From: Wurfbainia villosa
Lineage: Eukaryota > Streptophyta > Magnoliopsida > Zingiberales > Zingiberaceae
DNA: 64,000 nt
NCBI GenBank assembly: GCA_025175895.1
Contig: CM046004.1
Coordinates: 5,518,001-5,582,000 of the forward strand
Direction of reading: 5' to 3'
Made by a program: the position numbers and the translations under genes. A model generated the notes under the pieces. The model was not told the origin of the DNA, made no database searches, and saw only the letters and a program-made list of their open reading frames with translations. Positions 25,401-36,326 of this stretch are shown here, one piece after another (position 1 is the stretch's first letter; the number at the start of each line of letters is the position of its first letter).

Positions 25401-28400
25401 ATTAAAATACTTCGATCGGACGAGGTGGTGAATACTTAAGTCAAGAGTTTCTGATTATCTAAGAGACAATGGCATATTGTCTCAATGGACTCCGCCTATA
25501 CACCACAAAGATAATGGTGTATCCGAGAGGCGAATCGACTGTTGGACATGGTCGTCAATGATGAATCATGCGACTCTTCCCAAGTCCTTTGGGGTTATGC
25601 ACTTCGCATACCGCTTACTTGTTAAATGTAATGCCTACCAAGGTAGTCTCAACTACTCCATACGAGATATGGAATAGTAAGAAACCTCATGTATCTTACT
25701 TGAAGATATGGGGTTGTCCTCGCTTATGTGAAGCTGGATCGACGCATAAATCGATGCTAAGTCCGATAAATGTCTATTTATTGGATACCCTAAGGAAACA
25801 AGGGGTTACCAATTCTATCATCCCGTGGAACAAAAGGTGTTTGTTTCAAGGCATGCCGGTTTCTAGAGAAAGAGTTTCTCTTGCAAAGAAAACAGGGGAG
25901 TGTCGCCGAGCTTGAGGAGGCTCGAGAGACTCAAATAGACATTAATGAGATACCGGTGAAGCACAACACCGACAACTCATAGTGATGAGCAAATCTGACT
26001 TATCAGAACACCACATCTTCGTAGATCCGTAGAACACGCAATATTCCCGAGAGATATGGATTTCGTAAGTGAATCGAACGACGTGTTACTCATTGATGAT
26101 GAGGAGCCTACCAGCTTATGAAGAAGTGTCCGACAAGTTCGTAGAAGGGATAAGTGGCTTGGTGCCATGAAGTCGAAATGGATTCCATGTACGAAAACCA
26201 AGTTCGAACTCGTCGACCCACCAAGGCATAAAGCCTATAGGTGCAAGTGGGTTTTCAAGAAGAAAACCGACATGGATGGTAATGTGATTACCTATAAGGC
26301 TTAGATTGGTGGCGAAAGGATATCGCCAAAAGCAAGGTGTTGATTATGACGAAACCTATTCGCCGTAGCTATGCTTAAATCCATTCGATGCTTCCCGCCA
26401 TAGCGGCTCATTATGATTATGAGATATGGCGTATGGATGTGAAAACAACTTTCCTTAATGGAAACCTCGCCGAGGACGGTATATGATAACCGAGGGTTTC
26501 ACATCGGCTTGATAAAACCAAGGTATGCAAATTGCGACGATCCATTTATGGATCAAGCAAGCATCCAGAGTCGAATATCCGCTTTGATGAGAATCAAAAA
26601 GTTTGATTTCACAAAATCCGCATTTAACCTTGTGTGTACAAGAAGGTTAGTGGGAGGCAAATGTTCCTAGTATTGTATGTCGATGACATATTACTTATAG
26701 GAAACGATGTTTCAATCTTACACCGCTAAGGTTTGGTTATCCAAGACATTCTCCATGAAAGACCCGGGAGAAGCAACCTACATCCTCGGGATTAAGATCT
26801 ATAGAGATAGATCGAAATGTTTGGTCTTTCGCAGCCTACATATATATAGACCGAAAGTGCTAAAGAGGTTTAGCATGTCGTAATCCAAGAAAGGTTTCTA
26901 CCCATCGTGCATGGGGTACACCTTTCAAGTCTATGTGTCCGCGCACGTAAGACGAGAGAGGATTTGCATGAGTAAGATTCCTATGCATCCGCAATAGGAT
27001 CTATCATGTATGCTATGTTATGTACGAGGCCCGATGTATCGCATGCCCGAGTGTCACGAGCAGATACTCACCGATCCAGAATGGATCATTGGGTGGTCAT
27101 AAGACGATCCTTAAGTACTTGAGAAGAACTAAGGATGTGTTCCTAATATATGGAGAAGGGTACATGGTGATACGTGGGTATACGGATGCCATCCATGCAT
27201 AAGGATGATTCCATGTCTTTGTCCGGGTATGTATTCACCGAATGGAGGCGCAATAAGTTGGAAAGGTTCCAAGCTTGACACTATAGCGATTCTCGCCACT
27301 AAGGTAATACATCGCAGCCTTCGAAGAAAGCGAAGCGGTTTGATCAAGAAGTTCATCTCTGAACTTGATGTGGTCTCATCAATGATCCAAACATGTGCTT
27401 CGCCGCTATCATCTTATCGTAGAGATCATAAGAGGAACGTAAATACAAATCGAGAAAATTCCCACCGAAAGGAACTTAGCTGATCCTTCGACTAAAGCAT
27501 TACCTCAAAATAAGTCGAGGGTCATGTTAGAGCTTATGGTATTGATACCGAGCGACATTAAGCGGAGTCCTGTTAGTAATATATGAGAGATGTCTTAAGG
27601 CAATCGCCTTATGTATGAACCATTTATATGATAAATGAAGATTCACTATTTGAGTATACATGTTTTATGTATTTGATCGGATCTTAAACTCATTTATCAA
27701 TGTCCACGATACGATTCACAAAGATGAGAGAATTTGTGATCGATCACAACTAGTGAGTATCTCTACATGTGTAATTGTGATGTATCTAATTATCCTAGTC
27801 GATGAATTGATGGATTTGGACACCATCAATTCGGCCGAGACTAGCACGAGGTATACCTCGGTGTATCCAAGCAAATTGATTCTCACCGGCCGAGACATAG
27901 TGATGTCCGAGTTAATCGTGGATGCTAGTTATGGTAACTAGTTCATTGGAGTGACCACCGTAAGACTTCATATGGTTCTCGCATATATAGATATGTCAAT
28001 GAAGTTCTTATCGCGGGGCTTAAGTGCGATGTTCCTTTGACTTGCGGTATTCAAGTCATCTTGATCATGGAGACTTATGCTTTGACATCTTAAGCAAACA
28101 TCTCGAGGAGATGTGGACCCGGATGATTGGGTATAAGTCGAGTGATCAAGGTGTTTGAATAGCCTATAAAGGATTCACCACTCCTATGCGAGGAGATGTA
28201 TACCCATGGCCTCTCGTCGGATTGTTACTAAAGTTTTTGGCCAAAGCATTACATGTTTAGAGTAAAGTACTCTTCGATACATGTGGAGTAACTAGAATCC
28301 GTAGGACGAGGAAATGATACTTGGGCTAGGTGCGACGTAGTCAGCCTAGTGGGGACTGACACAATAGACCATGTCCTGAACCAAGTGGGTATAAGATGAG

Positions 28401-31400
28401 TGAAGGGAATGGGGCACGATTCATTCGAGCTACTGAAGGGTTTCAGAAATAGTTCTGGATCAACCGCTGATCTTTTGCTTAATTGGGGATCATGATGTAC
28501 TACTAGGTGCCACTCATGATCGCTCTATAATTAATGGTTAATTATAGACGGCCAACATAAACCGAGAACCTATTTGGTCACACGACAACGAGTGTAATCC
28601 AAAGGATTTAAAACGAGCTTGAGAATGGGATTCTCGCATCGAGAGAACTATGTTTGGTTGGACCAAACATAAAGCGAGCATGAAATTGTTTCCGCAATGG
28701 AAGCGTGGATGGGCCGTGTCTTATGAAGACATAATGGATGAACCAAAATGGTTTGGTTCTAATCCAATGGAGGAGAATAAACCAAAGGGTTTGGTTTATT
28801 TTAAACGAATGAACCAAAAGTTGGTTCGGTTCGTTTTAACTTAAAATAAACCATCATGGTTTGGTTTATTTTAACTTATCTTAATGGAGCGGTTAACGGG
28901 CTTTAATGGATTATGATCCATTAACCATTAAGAGAATTAGTTTTGCCGCCTAACTTGCCGCCGCCACCCTAGGCTCCGCCAACTTGTGCCAGAAGGCTGC
29001 CTCTCCTTGCCGGCGCCAAGCTTCAGCCGGTGAACCTCCGCCACTCCGGTGATCTCCTTCAGGTTTGGCATCAAGGTGAGCTCTTTCTCTCCTTGTTTTG
29101 GCCGGCGCCTATTCCACCAAAGCTGTCCAGTTTTCTGACAGCTTGTTCTCCTCTCGGAGCGCCGCTTGACGACGTTAGTGCCCGACAGCCGCTAACTTAC
29201 CGGGATTTGATCTCCGTAATCCTCTGAGGTGGAGGACGGCGATCGGCACAACGGCTGACGAATACCTCTCCGGAGAAGCGAGTTTTGAGAACTGCTTTTA
29301 GGATCCGAATTTGGATTCGGATCGTGATCATCTCTCGATCACGCCGCCTTCAACACGAGGCTAGTAACCCGCACGAAGACGGCTCGTGGACTTAGCTAAG
29401 TCATCCCGAGGAGCTCGGGCGTGGATAGCACCGATTGACAAGGTGCACTTTAATTTGGGAAACATGAAATTTATCTTGTAGCTTGCACTTCTATACATTA
29501 AAGAAAATCTATATCAGTATTAGACTCAGTTTGTTTTTCGAAGTATTTTCCTATAATCATGATCGACAGAAAATGTTTAGGAGATGAATGAAAATAATAA
29601 ATTTAGTTTTGGGGAAATGACTTTCACTCGTCTTCCCACTCTCATCCCTCTACGAGTTGCCACCCTCTCCAACTCCCTTCGCGCCGCCTCATCATCTCCA
29701 ATTGATCTACTTCGTAGACAATGAACTCAATATTGTGGAGAAAGGGTGTCAAAAGGTGGAGAAAGTGTCCGAGTGGTGGTGAATGTGATCATTGGGTGAA
29801 AGGAAAAGGAGGACTGAAACAAATAGTAGAAAATAATTTGCTTTCCTTGTAAAATTTTTCTAAGAAAACATTCTTAAAAAGACTAAGTTGTTTTCAGACG
29901 AACAAACTGAAATTTTAGCTGCAAGAAAAATACTGTACATGAGTGCTAACAACATTGCTGTAGTAGGATGCAATAGACTCTGCTCCAGATATGTCTTTCC
30001 TGTTATGAAAAACCATAGCCATTGTTACCTAAAGCAATAACATACTAATTCTTATGGTGCAAAGGTTGAAATCTGCCAACCTAACGGCCCCTACTAGTCC
30101 GCCTCCGGACCATCGTAAGGAATAACATACTAATTCTTGAATAATATATCAATGTAACATCAAATACCGTCAATGGAAAAGCCAGCCTTACGTGTTTATG
30201 AAAAAACCAGCATCGGAGAGGCACTTAACGGTTGCATTCTCAGGTAGAAGATCATGAAATCTGTCACAATGTAGTATGGAAGCCAGACCACCTGCTGAAC
30301 AACCTGAAAGCAGAGCCTGCAATCATCCTCATTTATTAGAAATTCACCTAAACTTTTAGTATATCCTCTCTGCTCGAGTTGAACATTATGTAGACACCAA
30401 AATTTTGAATGAACGCCTAATATCCCTATTGATCATTTGTAAAAAAGTTTGAAATAATCATGTTGAGCACTTGGAACCACACTCTTGTGGGATGCCTATA
30501 CCATGGCCGAATAACATAGGTATTAGCATTGCCATGAATAAGAAGTTATTGATTGAGTGTTTTCCTAACAATGCAGGCATTTAGGGCGAGAGATCCAATC
30601 AAAATTTAACATGATATTAGAAGAGATCTTGCGCTCGAATCTTCTTTAGTTCAATAACCAAAAAAATATGTGCCCAAATTAACTTTGATAATCTAGTTCA
30701 TCCACCCATTCATGAGGGAGATTGTTTTTTTTTTTAAATCTAGATTTTACCCATTGTAACAGCTTATACTTTTGATGAAAGTGATCGATCGATCAAGTTT
30801 GCTAAACACAAATCTCCATGATCCGAAAGGCAATTACTTTTTCTGCCTTATTCATCCCCTTCTCCAACAATTCTTCAATAACAGCAAGCCAAACCTTTGC
30901 TCCTCTAAAGTACAAATTTGTTTCCTGGTGAGAAAAAAGTCATCAATAAGCATCATAGAGTTAACCAGATTACCAAAATTTTCATCGTCGGTGTGGTTTC
31001 ATCAGCAAATTTGATCAGAAGCATCAAGTAATTATCTCACTTACAGGATCTACTTCATCCACATCTCCTGTAAATGACGAACCATCACAGTATCGAATCT
31101 TGACCTTATTCCAGTTGTAGAAATCTGCATGTGGTCAGGCTAAGAGAGATAAAATGCATGAAAACTACTTCAGGTAAAAACAAAGTTTCTAAATAAAAAT
31201 AGAAAAACATAAAATTAATATTTCGTTTGAATTTTTTATGAAAGAAACAAGATATCATTCATATCTTTACAATGGCTGAAAACCCCCTTTTAAACGGTCA
31301 TATCTGATCAAAATGTTTGAGTGCTTGTAAGTAGCAAAAACCACAAAGTGGATTTTGTATCATTGATGAACAGGATGAGAAGAACATATTTATCATTAAA

Positions 31401-33692
31401 GAGAACAAGAATCATCCAAGAGGTATCTATCTATTCATGGACTAGTAAAGTTAATACATCCATTTCATAGTTCCCACAAAGTAATTTTCAAAACAGCACA
31501 AGTACAGAAAATGTCATCTATCATAGTTACCTTCCATGAGTATGATTTAGGATTTATCGTTATATGTCTTCTATCAGCAACCAGCATAATAAGTTTTGAG
31601 AGTTTTGCATTGTCATCTCGTGGACATAGTGCCAGTGAGTAATATAGTTACTGGTTCAGATTCTGTTTCTTCTATAATTTAGATTACAAGTTTATACACT
31701 AACAAAAGGAAGAAAGCCCAGAAATTCGACTGAAATATTTGATCAATTATAAGATTGCTGCTTCCTTTTCTTACATTTAGTTCACACGTTAGCCTTTGTC
31801 ATTCAGTTGTAGCTGAATTCCTACTATGTGTGGAATGAATACCTCGGGCTACTGCTTCTGGAAAAGAAAAGAGAGAGAGAGAACATACCGGGATTTGATT
31901 TCTGCTTATTGCCTAAGATCCCAGAGAATGAAAGAGGCTTCATGTACTTGGATGAGCCTCTGAAAGTATCTCTCCGAGCAAGACAATCTTGGATACTTGT
32001 GCACCAGCCTCCCCCCTGTCAAATGCAGATGATGATACATTAGTCGAATTACCAACAGGAGCTCCAAGGAACAATTTGGTATAAATTGTTGTAGAATTTC
32101 AAAACAAAAATGCTGAAAACCAGTTTTTTTCTCTTTTGTTCAAGAGATATGGGGAGGAAGAAGAAGTCATATGGGGCTTTAGTTACACATCTAGTTTTTG
32201 GAGGGAGATGAAGACTTATGAATGAAGCAACATCCATCAAGTCTTGTAAAATGCTGTTAGTGCTGGAGCCACACGGTGAGACCGTATGCACTTATATAAT
32301 GGGCATAGGTGATGTGGTGCAAACATGCAACAGATCATGAGTTGCTTTTTTTAGTGAAAAGTACACTTTGAAATTTCACATTGTTACGAGGCACATATGG
32401 AATCTATATCATGTAGAACACTTTCACTGACCAAGCTGTCACACAGATCGGCCAGTTCAGGTTGCATACTAATTGGTCGAGTCATTCCAAATCGGAGTGA
32501 TCCAACAGGTCTAGGCGAAGTAATGCATCAGCTAACTGATCTGAATGGTTGATCTACTTCGAGGGTGCATTGTTAACCAGGAAGGATGCAAAACCTAGTA
32601 CTCATAACCCATTGAAGGGGCATGGTCTAGCTAGTCCATAAATAGCCATAGGATGGGTTAGGGAAACTACTTTTTCAAATCAGAATTCATAAGTTTTCTT
32701 TCCTCCAATTGGTGTGAGTGAACCAATTGCCTCGATGTTAATGAAGAGGCATATTTAGATCCACCAGTAATAATTTTCTCTAAAGTAGTAGTGAAACTCC
32801 CTTTCTATAGAAGATGAAAATTTCATGAAGCAAGCAGTAAGGACGAATTAAAACTCTCAGTAATTAGCGAATTTATTTCTCTAGACTCATGTTGTGGCTC
32901 TACTTTTCAATCTCTTCGAGTATGCTTCTTTTAAACATGAGGTCTTAAATTGTAGCTTTTCATGATTCACAGGAATATGGATCAGGTTAGAAACCTCTTC
33001 AAGTATGTTTCTTTTGTTCTAGATATGAGATCACGAATTGCATGTTTTCATGATTCACAAGAATATGGATCGGATTTAGCCCATGTGTGACTTCCAAGAG
33101 ATGAAAATAACTTGCTCGATACGACAGAATATCAATCTAAAATCACACTAGAATAGTATATATAAACAATAGAGATATGAAATACTCAAACCAATACAAA
33201 CCTAGGCTCTATATCATGATAGAATTTACATGGACTACCAGTATATATTTATTATGATTATGCATTCTGAATAATATATAATGTTAAATAAATATCTCCA
33301 ATATCTTTCATGACAAGAAAGTTAAATTAAGTGGCAGACCTCCATGTGAACCAGCCAGTTATTAGCCCCAGAGTCAAAACCTGGAGAGAAATGATAAGCT
33401 GGGGGACTTCCATCCAGGCACACTGCAAAATATCTTCAAATCAAAAGCCTTATATTAACTCCAAAAACAAAATGTGACTAGCTGCTAAACCAGAATGAGA
33501 TTCGAAGAAGATTGAAAAAGGAGTTCCAAATTGTGGATTTTCAAGGGAAAAAATGGAGTTTAAATGGAAACCTGCCCCTTGGTCAACTGCACTTTCCAAT
33601 AGTGTCATGGGCACATCGTATCCATTGACTAGTAGTAGACAAGATGTGCAAATGAGAAACAAAGTCAATGCCCCTATTTTCTCATCCTCCAT
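19428..33692 (-). CDS. Pectin acetylesterase (CE13, PAE family), interrupted by an intronic copia element
   Basis: Twelve exons, in transcription order: 33692-33572, 33422-33340, 32015-31889, 31124-31045, 30924-30838, 30316-30192, 29999-29939, 20337-20290, 20200-20123, 20033-19928, 19810-19668, 19535-19428. All junctions are GT-AG and the sum is 1167 bp, giving 388 residues, normal for the family. An N-terminal signal peptide is clear (hydrophobic LTLFLICTSCLLLV). Family marks follow: DGSPPAYHFSPGF, HMEGGGWC, RYCDGSSFTGD, the nucleophile motif GCSAGG, AAYDAWQ with the likely acid residue, NSCFAHCQ with the likely histidine, and a cysteine-rich C-terminus DCAYPCDSSC. The enzyme is expected to remove acetyl groups from pectin in the cell wall. 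Intron 7 (20338-29938) is about 9.6 kb because it contains the copia element; splice sites around it look intact. Whether splicing still works cannot be told from sequence. Confidence 0.93.
20403..20651. repeat. 249-bp flank of the copia element, left copy
   Basis: This unique intronic stretch ends with CCAAC directly before the 5' LTR. By eye it is identical to 29425-29673, which follows the truncated 3' LTR. A normal copia target duplication is about 5 bp (CCAAC would fit), so a 249-bp copy is abnormal. Confidence 0.9.
20652..22692 (+). repeat. 5' LTR of the copia element
   Basis: It starts TGTTAGTAAT and ends CCCAACA immediately before the primer-binding site. At about 2.04 kb it is long for copia. 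The matching copy starts at 27571. The two differ by many small indels and by one divergent block (about 21990-22080 against 28930-29070), where the 3' copy carries extra GCCGCC-rich sequence. Open frames inside it (e.g. 22247-22573) are not recognised as genes. Confidence 0.9.
22694..22705 (+). other. Primer-binding site complementary to initiator Met-tRNA
   Basis: TGGTATCAGAGC, one base after the LTR end CA, is the standard plant LTR-retrotransposon primer site for the 3' end of initiator methionine tRNA. Confidence 0.9.
22706..23880 (+). other. Leader of the copia element with internal short repeats
   Basis: This untranslated-looking stretch holds repeats of TATTTATGGAAAT (22790-22880), AATCAAATCTTAAA-type strings (22960-23130) and at least three copies of TTGGACTCTCTCCAA starting near 23486, 23585 and 23779, with a weaker one near 23389. 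No reading frame is maintained. Confidence 0.7.
23930..27530 (+). pseudogene. Broken copia gag-pol
   Basis: Pieces in several frames appear in copia order. Gag includes a zinc knuckle relative CHHYGKESHLRRKC near 24507, with its second cysteine changed to Y. The GAG-pre-integrase region at 24908-25276 contains SCLKGKMTKLP. Integrase pieces lie around 25230-25900, reverse transcriptase around 26210-26850 with YVDDILLIGND near 26672, and RNase H remnants at 27020-27500 ending near ADPSTKALPQNK. Stops and frameshifts occur every few hundred bases, many of them one- or two-base losses. Confidence 0.85.
27571..29427 (+). repeat. 3' LTR of the copia element, truncated
   Basis: It starts TGTTAGTAAT like the 5' LTR and follows it to the position equivalent to 22441. 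The last ~251 bp of the LTR (22442-22692 in the left copy) are absent, and the sequence jumps at CGTGGATA into the duplicated flank. Confidence 0.9.
29425..29673. repeat. 249-bp flank of the copia element, right copy
   Basis: By eye identical to 20403-20651 and joined to the truncated 3' LTR with a 3-base overlap (ATA). After CCAAC the sequence continues into unique intron (TCCCTTCGCGCC), which would be the right side of an empty insertion site. Confidence 0.9.
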
Positions 33693-36326
33693 TCTGTAGA
33701 AACAAATTACAAGTTTTGAAACAGTGACTATAATTCAGACAAAAACATTGAAGTTCTTAATTTGAAGGAAAGAAGCAAATTAATTAAGATAATATGAAAG
33801 CATAACCATATATCCTTTAATGATCTAGCCAACTGCTTCTTTTTTATCTAAAAAAAAAAAAAAAAAACTGCCTCTAGCCTAGCTCATACATGAGGTAGTC
33901 AACTTGATTTCATTACTTTGTCAATCAATATATCTATTAATAATCTCTCATGAACTGAAGAAATAACTTCTGACTGCGTTAAAGGACAGATTAAAACAAA
34001 TTAAAGAGAGAGAGAAAATCACTCGTCTGATGGACCAAGTGAGTTGATGCAAATAACTAGATATCAACAAACTAGCAACAAGCCGTCAAAGATCTTTCAA
34101 ACCAAAAAGAAAGAAGAGGGTTAAACTCTAAGTCATAATCAAGAGATACATTGACACTTCTGGTACAAGTGGAGCTCTCACTATCCAAAAGAATTATTAC
34201 TAACAATATTCTACTGGAATGACTTAAGAGGGATACCAAAAGGATTTTAGCCTTAACTTTTCATCCTTCTAACTTTTCCCCTAAAGTAAACAAAGGAAGG
34301 AGAATTTAAATTAGGTTCTCTTTCTTTCCAAGTAAAATAAATAAATAAATATCAATTCATTGAAAACACATCCATTCTTACTATTTCCCATCCTCATCAT
34401 GTCTCCAATCCCTCCTCTTTTTCCATCATCTCATATAAGCAAACATAAGGAAGCATGCATAGAGTTCGACAAGAAAGAGGAGTTGCAACGTGTAACTCCT
34501 TATAGGCATACCTGCAAACACCTTGAAGAACTCGGCCTATGTCCTAAACTCACTCTGCTAATGTACAAGAAGGCATCGCTATATAGAAAAAACCAAAGTA
34601 GAAAAAGGCCAGATAAATGTGTAAACGAAGAAGATCCTAATGACCCCTTGGTCCTCCAGTTCACACACCCCAAAATCCACACTTGAGCAAAGAGATGAAC
34701 ATGCACTGCTGTCGGAAGCTGCGTTGATATTTTGGAGTAGGGAAGAAGTGGCTGCCAACCCATGTGGCGGCTCAAAATCTAAAAAGAATGTCATAGTCTT
34801 CGCTGACTAAATAGATTCAAAAGGTGATGAGAACATGTTCGGTGACTGCAGCAAAGTTTGACGCTGAACCAAGAACTTGTGTCGGTGGTCGCTTTGGTCG
34901 AATTCCATTCACCTTCTGCAGCTGTTATGATAATCTGTCGTTGGAATATAGCCAAACTAACAACTTGTTTTTCTTTCTCTAAAATCAAAAGAAACAAGCG
35001 TAAAATATTCTTCTTTACCTTCATTGCTCTCTTACAAATAATCTAAGATTCCATTACATTTTTTAATCCTGTTTCAGGTTGTTTAAAAATATCCCTCAAG
35101 ATAAACTTGAAAAATCATTTTTAATTCTGACAGTGTTTTCGTCATGATTACATAATTTGATTTGTATATTAAGATTACAATCATTTGTTCATCTTGGCAA
35201 AATTCAAAAACAAATGAAGTACTGTAATTGTTGAAGAACAATGAAAGGTAACATGCATCACAGTTGGCATCAAACTCGACCACAATTGAGCTTTCAAAAG
35301 CTAAATTTTGATTGCTTTGGATTCACAACCAGCTAATGACATTCAAGCTACTACATGACCATATCAAAGATTAGTTAGCACGTGAGGATCCATTTCTTGT
35401 TGTTGATGGGCATGATAGAAAGTCAACAAAATAGTTCTAGATTTTCTTGCCCACATTTGATTGATAGGACCATGAAAATGTGGATAATATAGCACACAAT
35501 GAAAAAGATATGGTTTCATCAATTCAGAGTGAGATTGTTGAATATATAAATGCTAAAAACCAGAAGAATTAACCCTTATCCATTGTAATAATTCTATGCT
35601 AAAAACCAGAAGAATTAACCCTTATCCATTGTAACAATTCAACTATCCGAGTATAAAAGAGCATTAACCAATGATGATTTTACCGATTTGATTTCATACG
35701 AATACATTGGTTCAAGATAAAATGAATCATTTGTTAGATAAGTTGAACTAGTTAGCAATACTTGGCAAATTTGATCAGGAACTATATTTTGTACTTCCAT
35801 TGGTATCTTCTAGTAAAAAAAAAATATCCTCATCGATATCATAGGTGCAGCATTTAAATTCTTTCTTTAACCTCTACCCAAATACATGTGAGACTTAACT
35901 GTCATAGGAATGTGGTAAACTAATTACTGCTAGATGTTTTATAAACAAAACTCCATGGGATCCTTTATGCCGTCGAACAATTACCAAAGATGCCAATTTT
36001 TTTTTTTACTGCTGCCTGTAAAACATAAATATGATTCCTTTGTGTGCAAAATTTTCATAGTCAAAGCGGAGCAAACCAACAAATCGACGTAGAAGATCCT
36101 TTATTTTTCCCTCTTCAAATCATTGTAATCATCCACATAGCGTAATGGGCTTTTGTTGCAGCAAAACATAATAAACAGGGTATTCTACAAGATATACATT
36201 TTCCTCGTGGCAACATCACCTACATTTGTTTTCATTCGCTTCAAATGTTTCAGTGAATTCAGTGTCAAATGGTTTATCAAACTGAGCCGGTTGCTTTTTT
36301 TTTTTTCCTTCACTAAGAGGCAGCCC
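33693..36326. other. Intergenic region upstream of the pectin acetylesterase gene
   Basis: This should contain the promoter and 5' UTR of the minus-strand pectin acetylesterase gene and the 3' UTR of the OTP51-like gene. I see no recognisable gene in it. A 108-codon frame at 34360-34686 resembles no family I know. The rest is AT-rich. Confidence 0.55.
35551..35642 (+). repeat. 46-bp tandem duplication
   Basis: Two nearly identical 46-bp units, each starting TGCTAAAAACCAGAAGAATT, lie back to back at 35551-35596 and 35597-35642, differing by about one base. Confidence 0.85.

Larger units (their letters stand above)
20652..29427 (+). mobile_element. Ty1-copia LTR retrotransposon, degenerate, 3' LTR truncated
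   Basis: It has a 5' LTR (20652-22692), a primer-binding site, a long leader, a broken gag-pol in copia order (gag with zinc knuckle, integrase, reverse transcriptase, RNase H) and a 3' LTR (27571-29427) lacking its end. It sits inside intron 7 of the pectin acetylesterase gene in the opposite orientation. The coding part has many frameshifts, so the element is not autonomous as written. No polypurine tract is evident before 27571. Confidence 0.92.

Noticed and set aside
34360..34686. 108-codon plus-strand open frame
   Set aside because: No recognised domain and no splice or codon support; left as intergenic.
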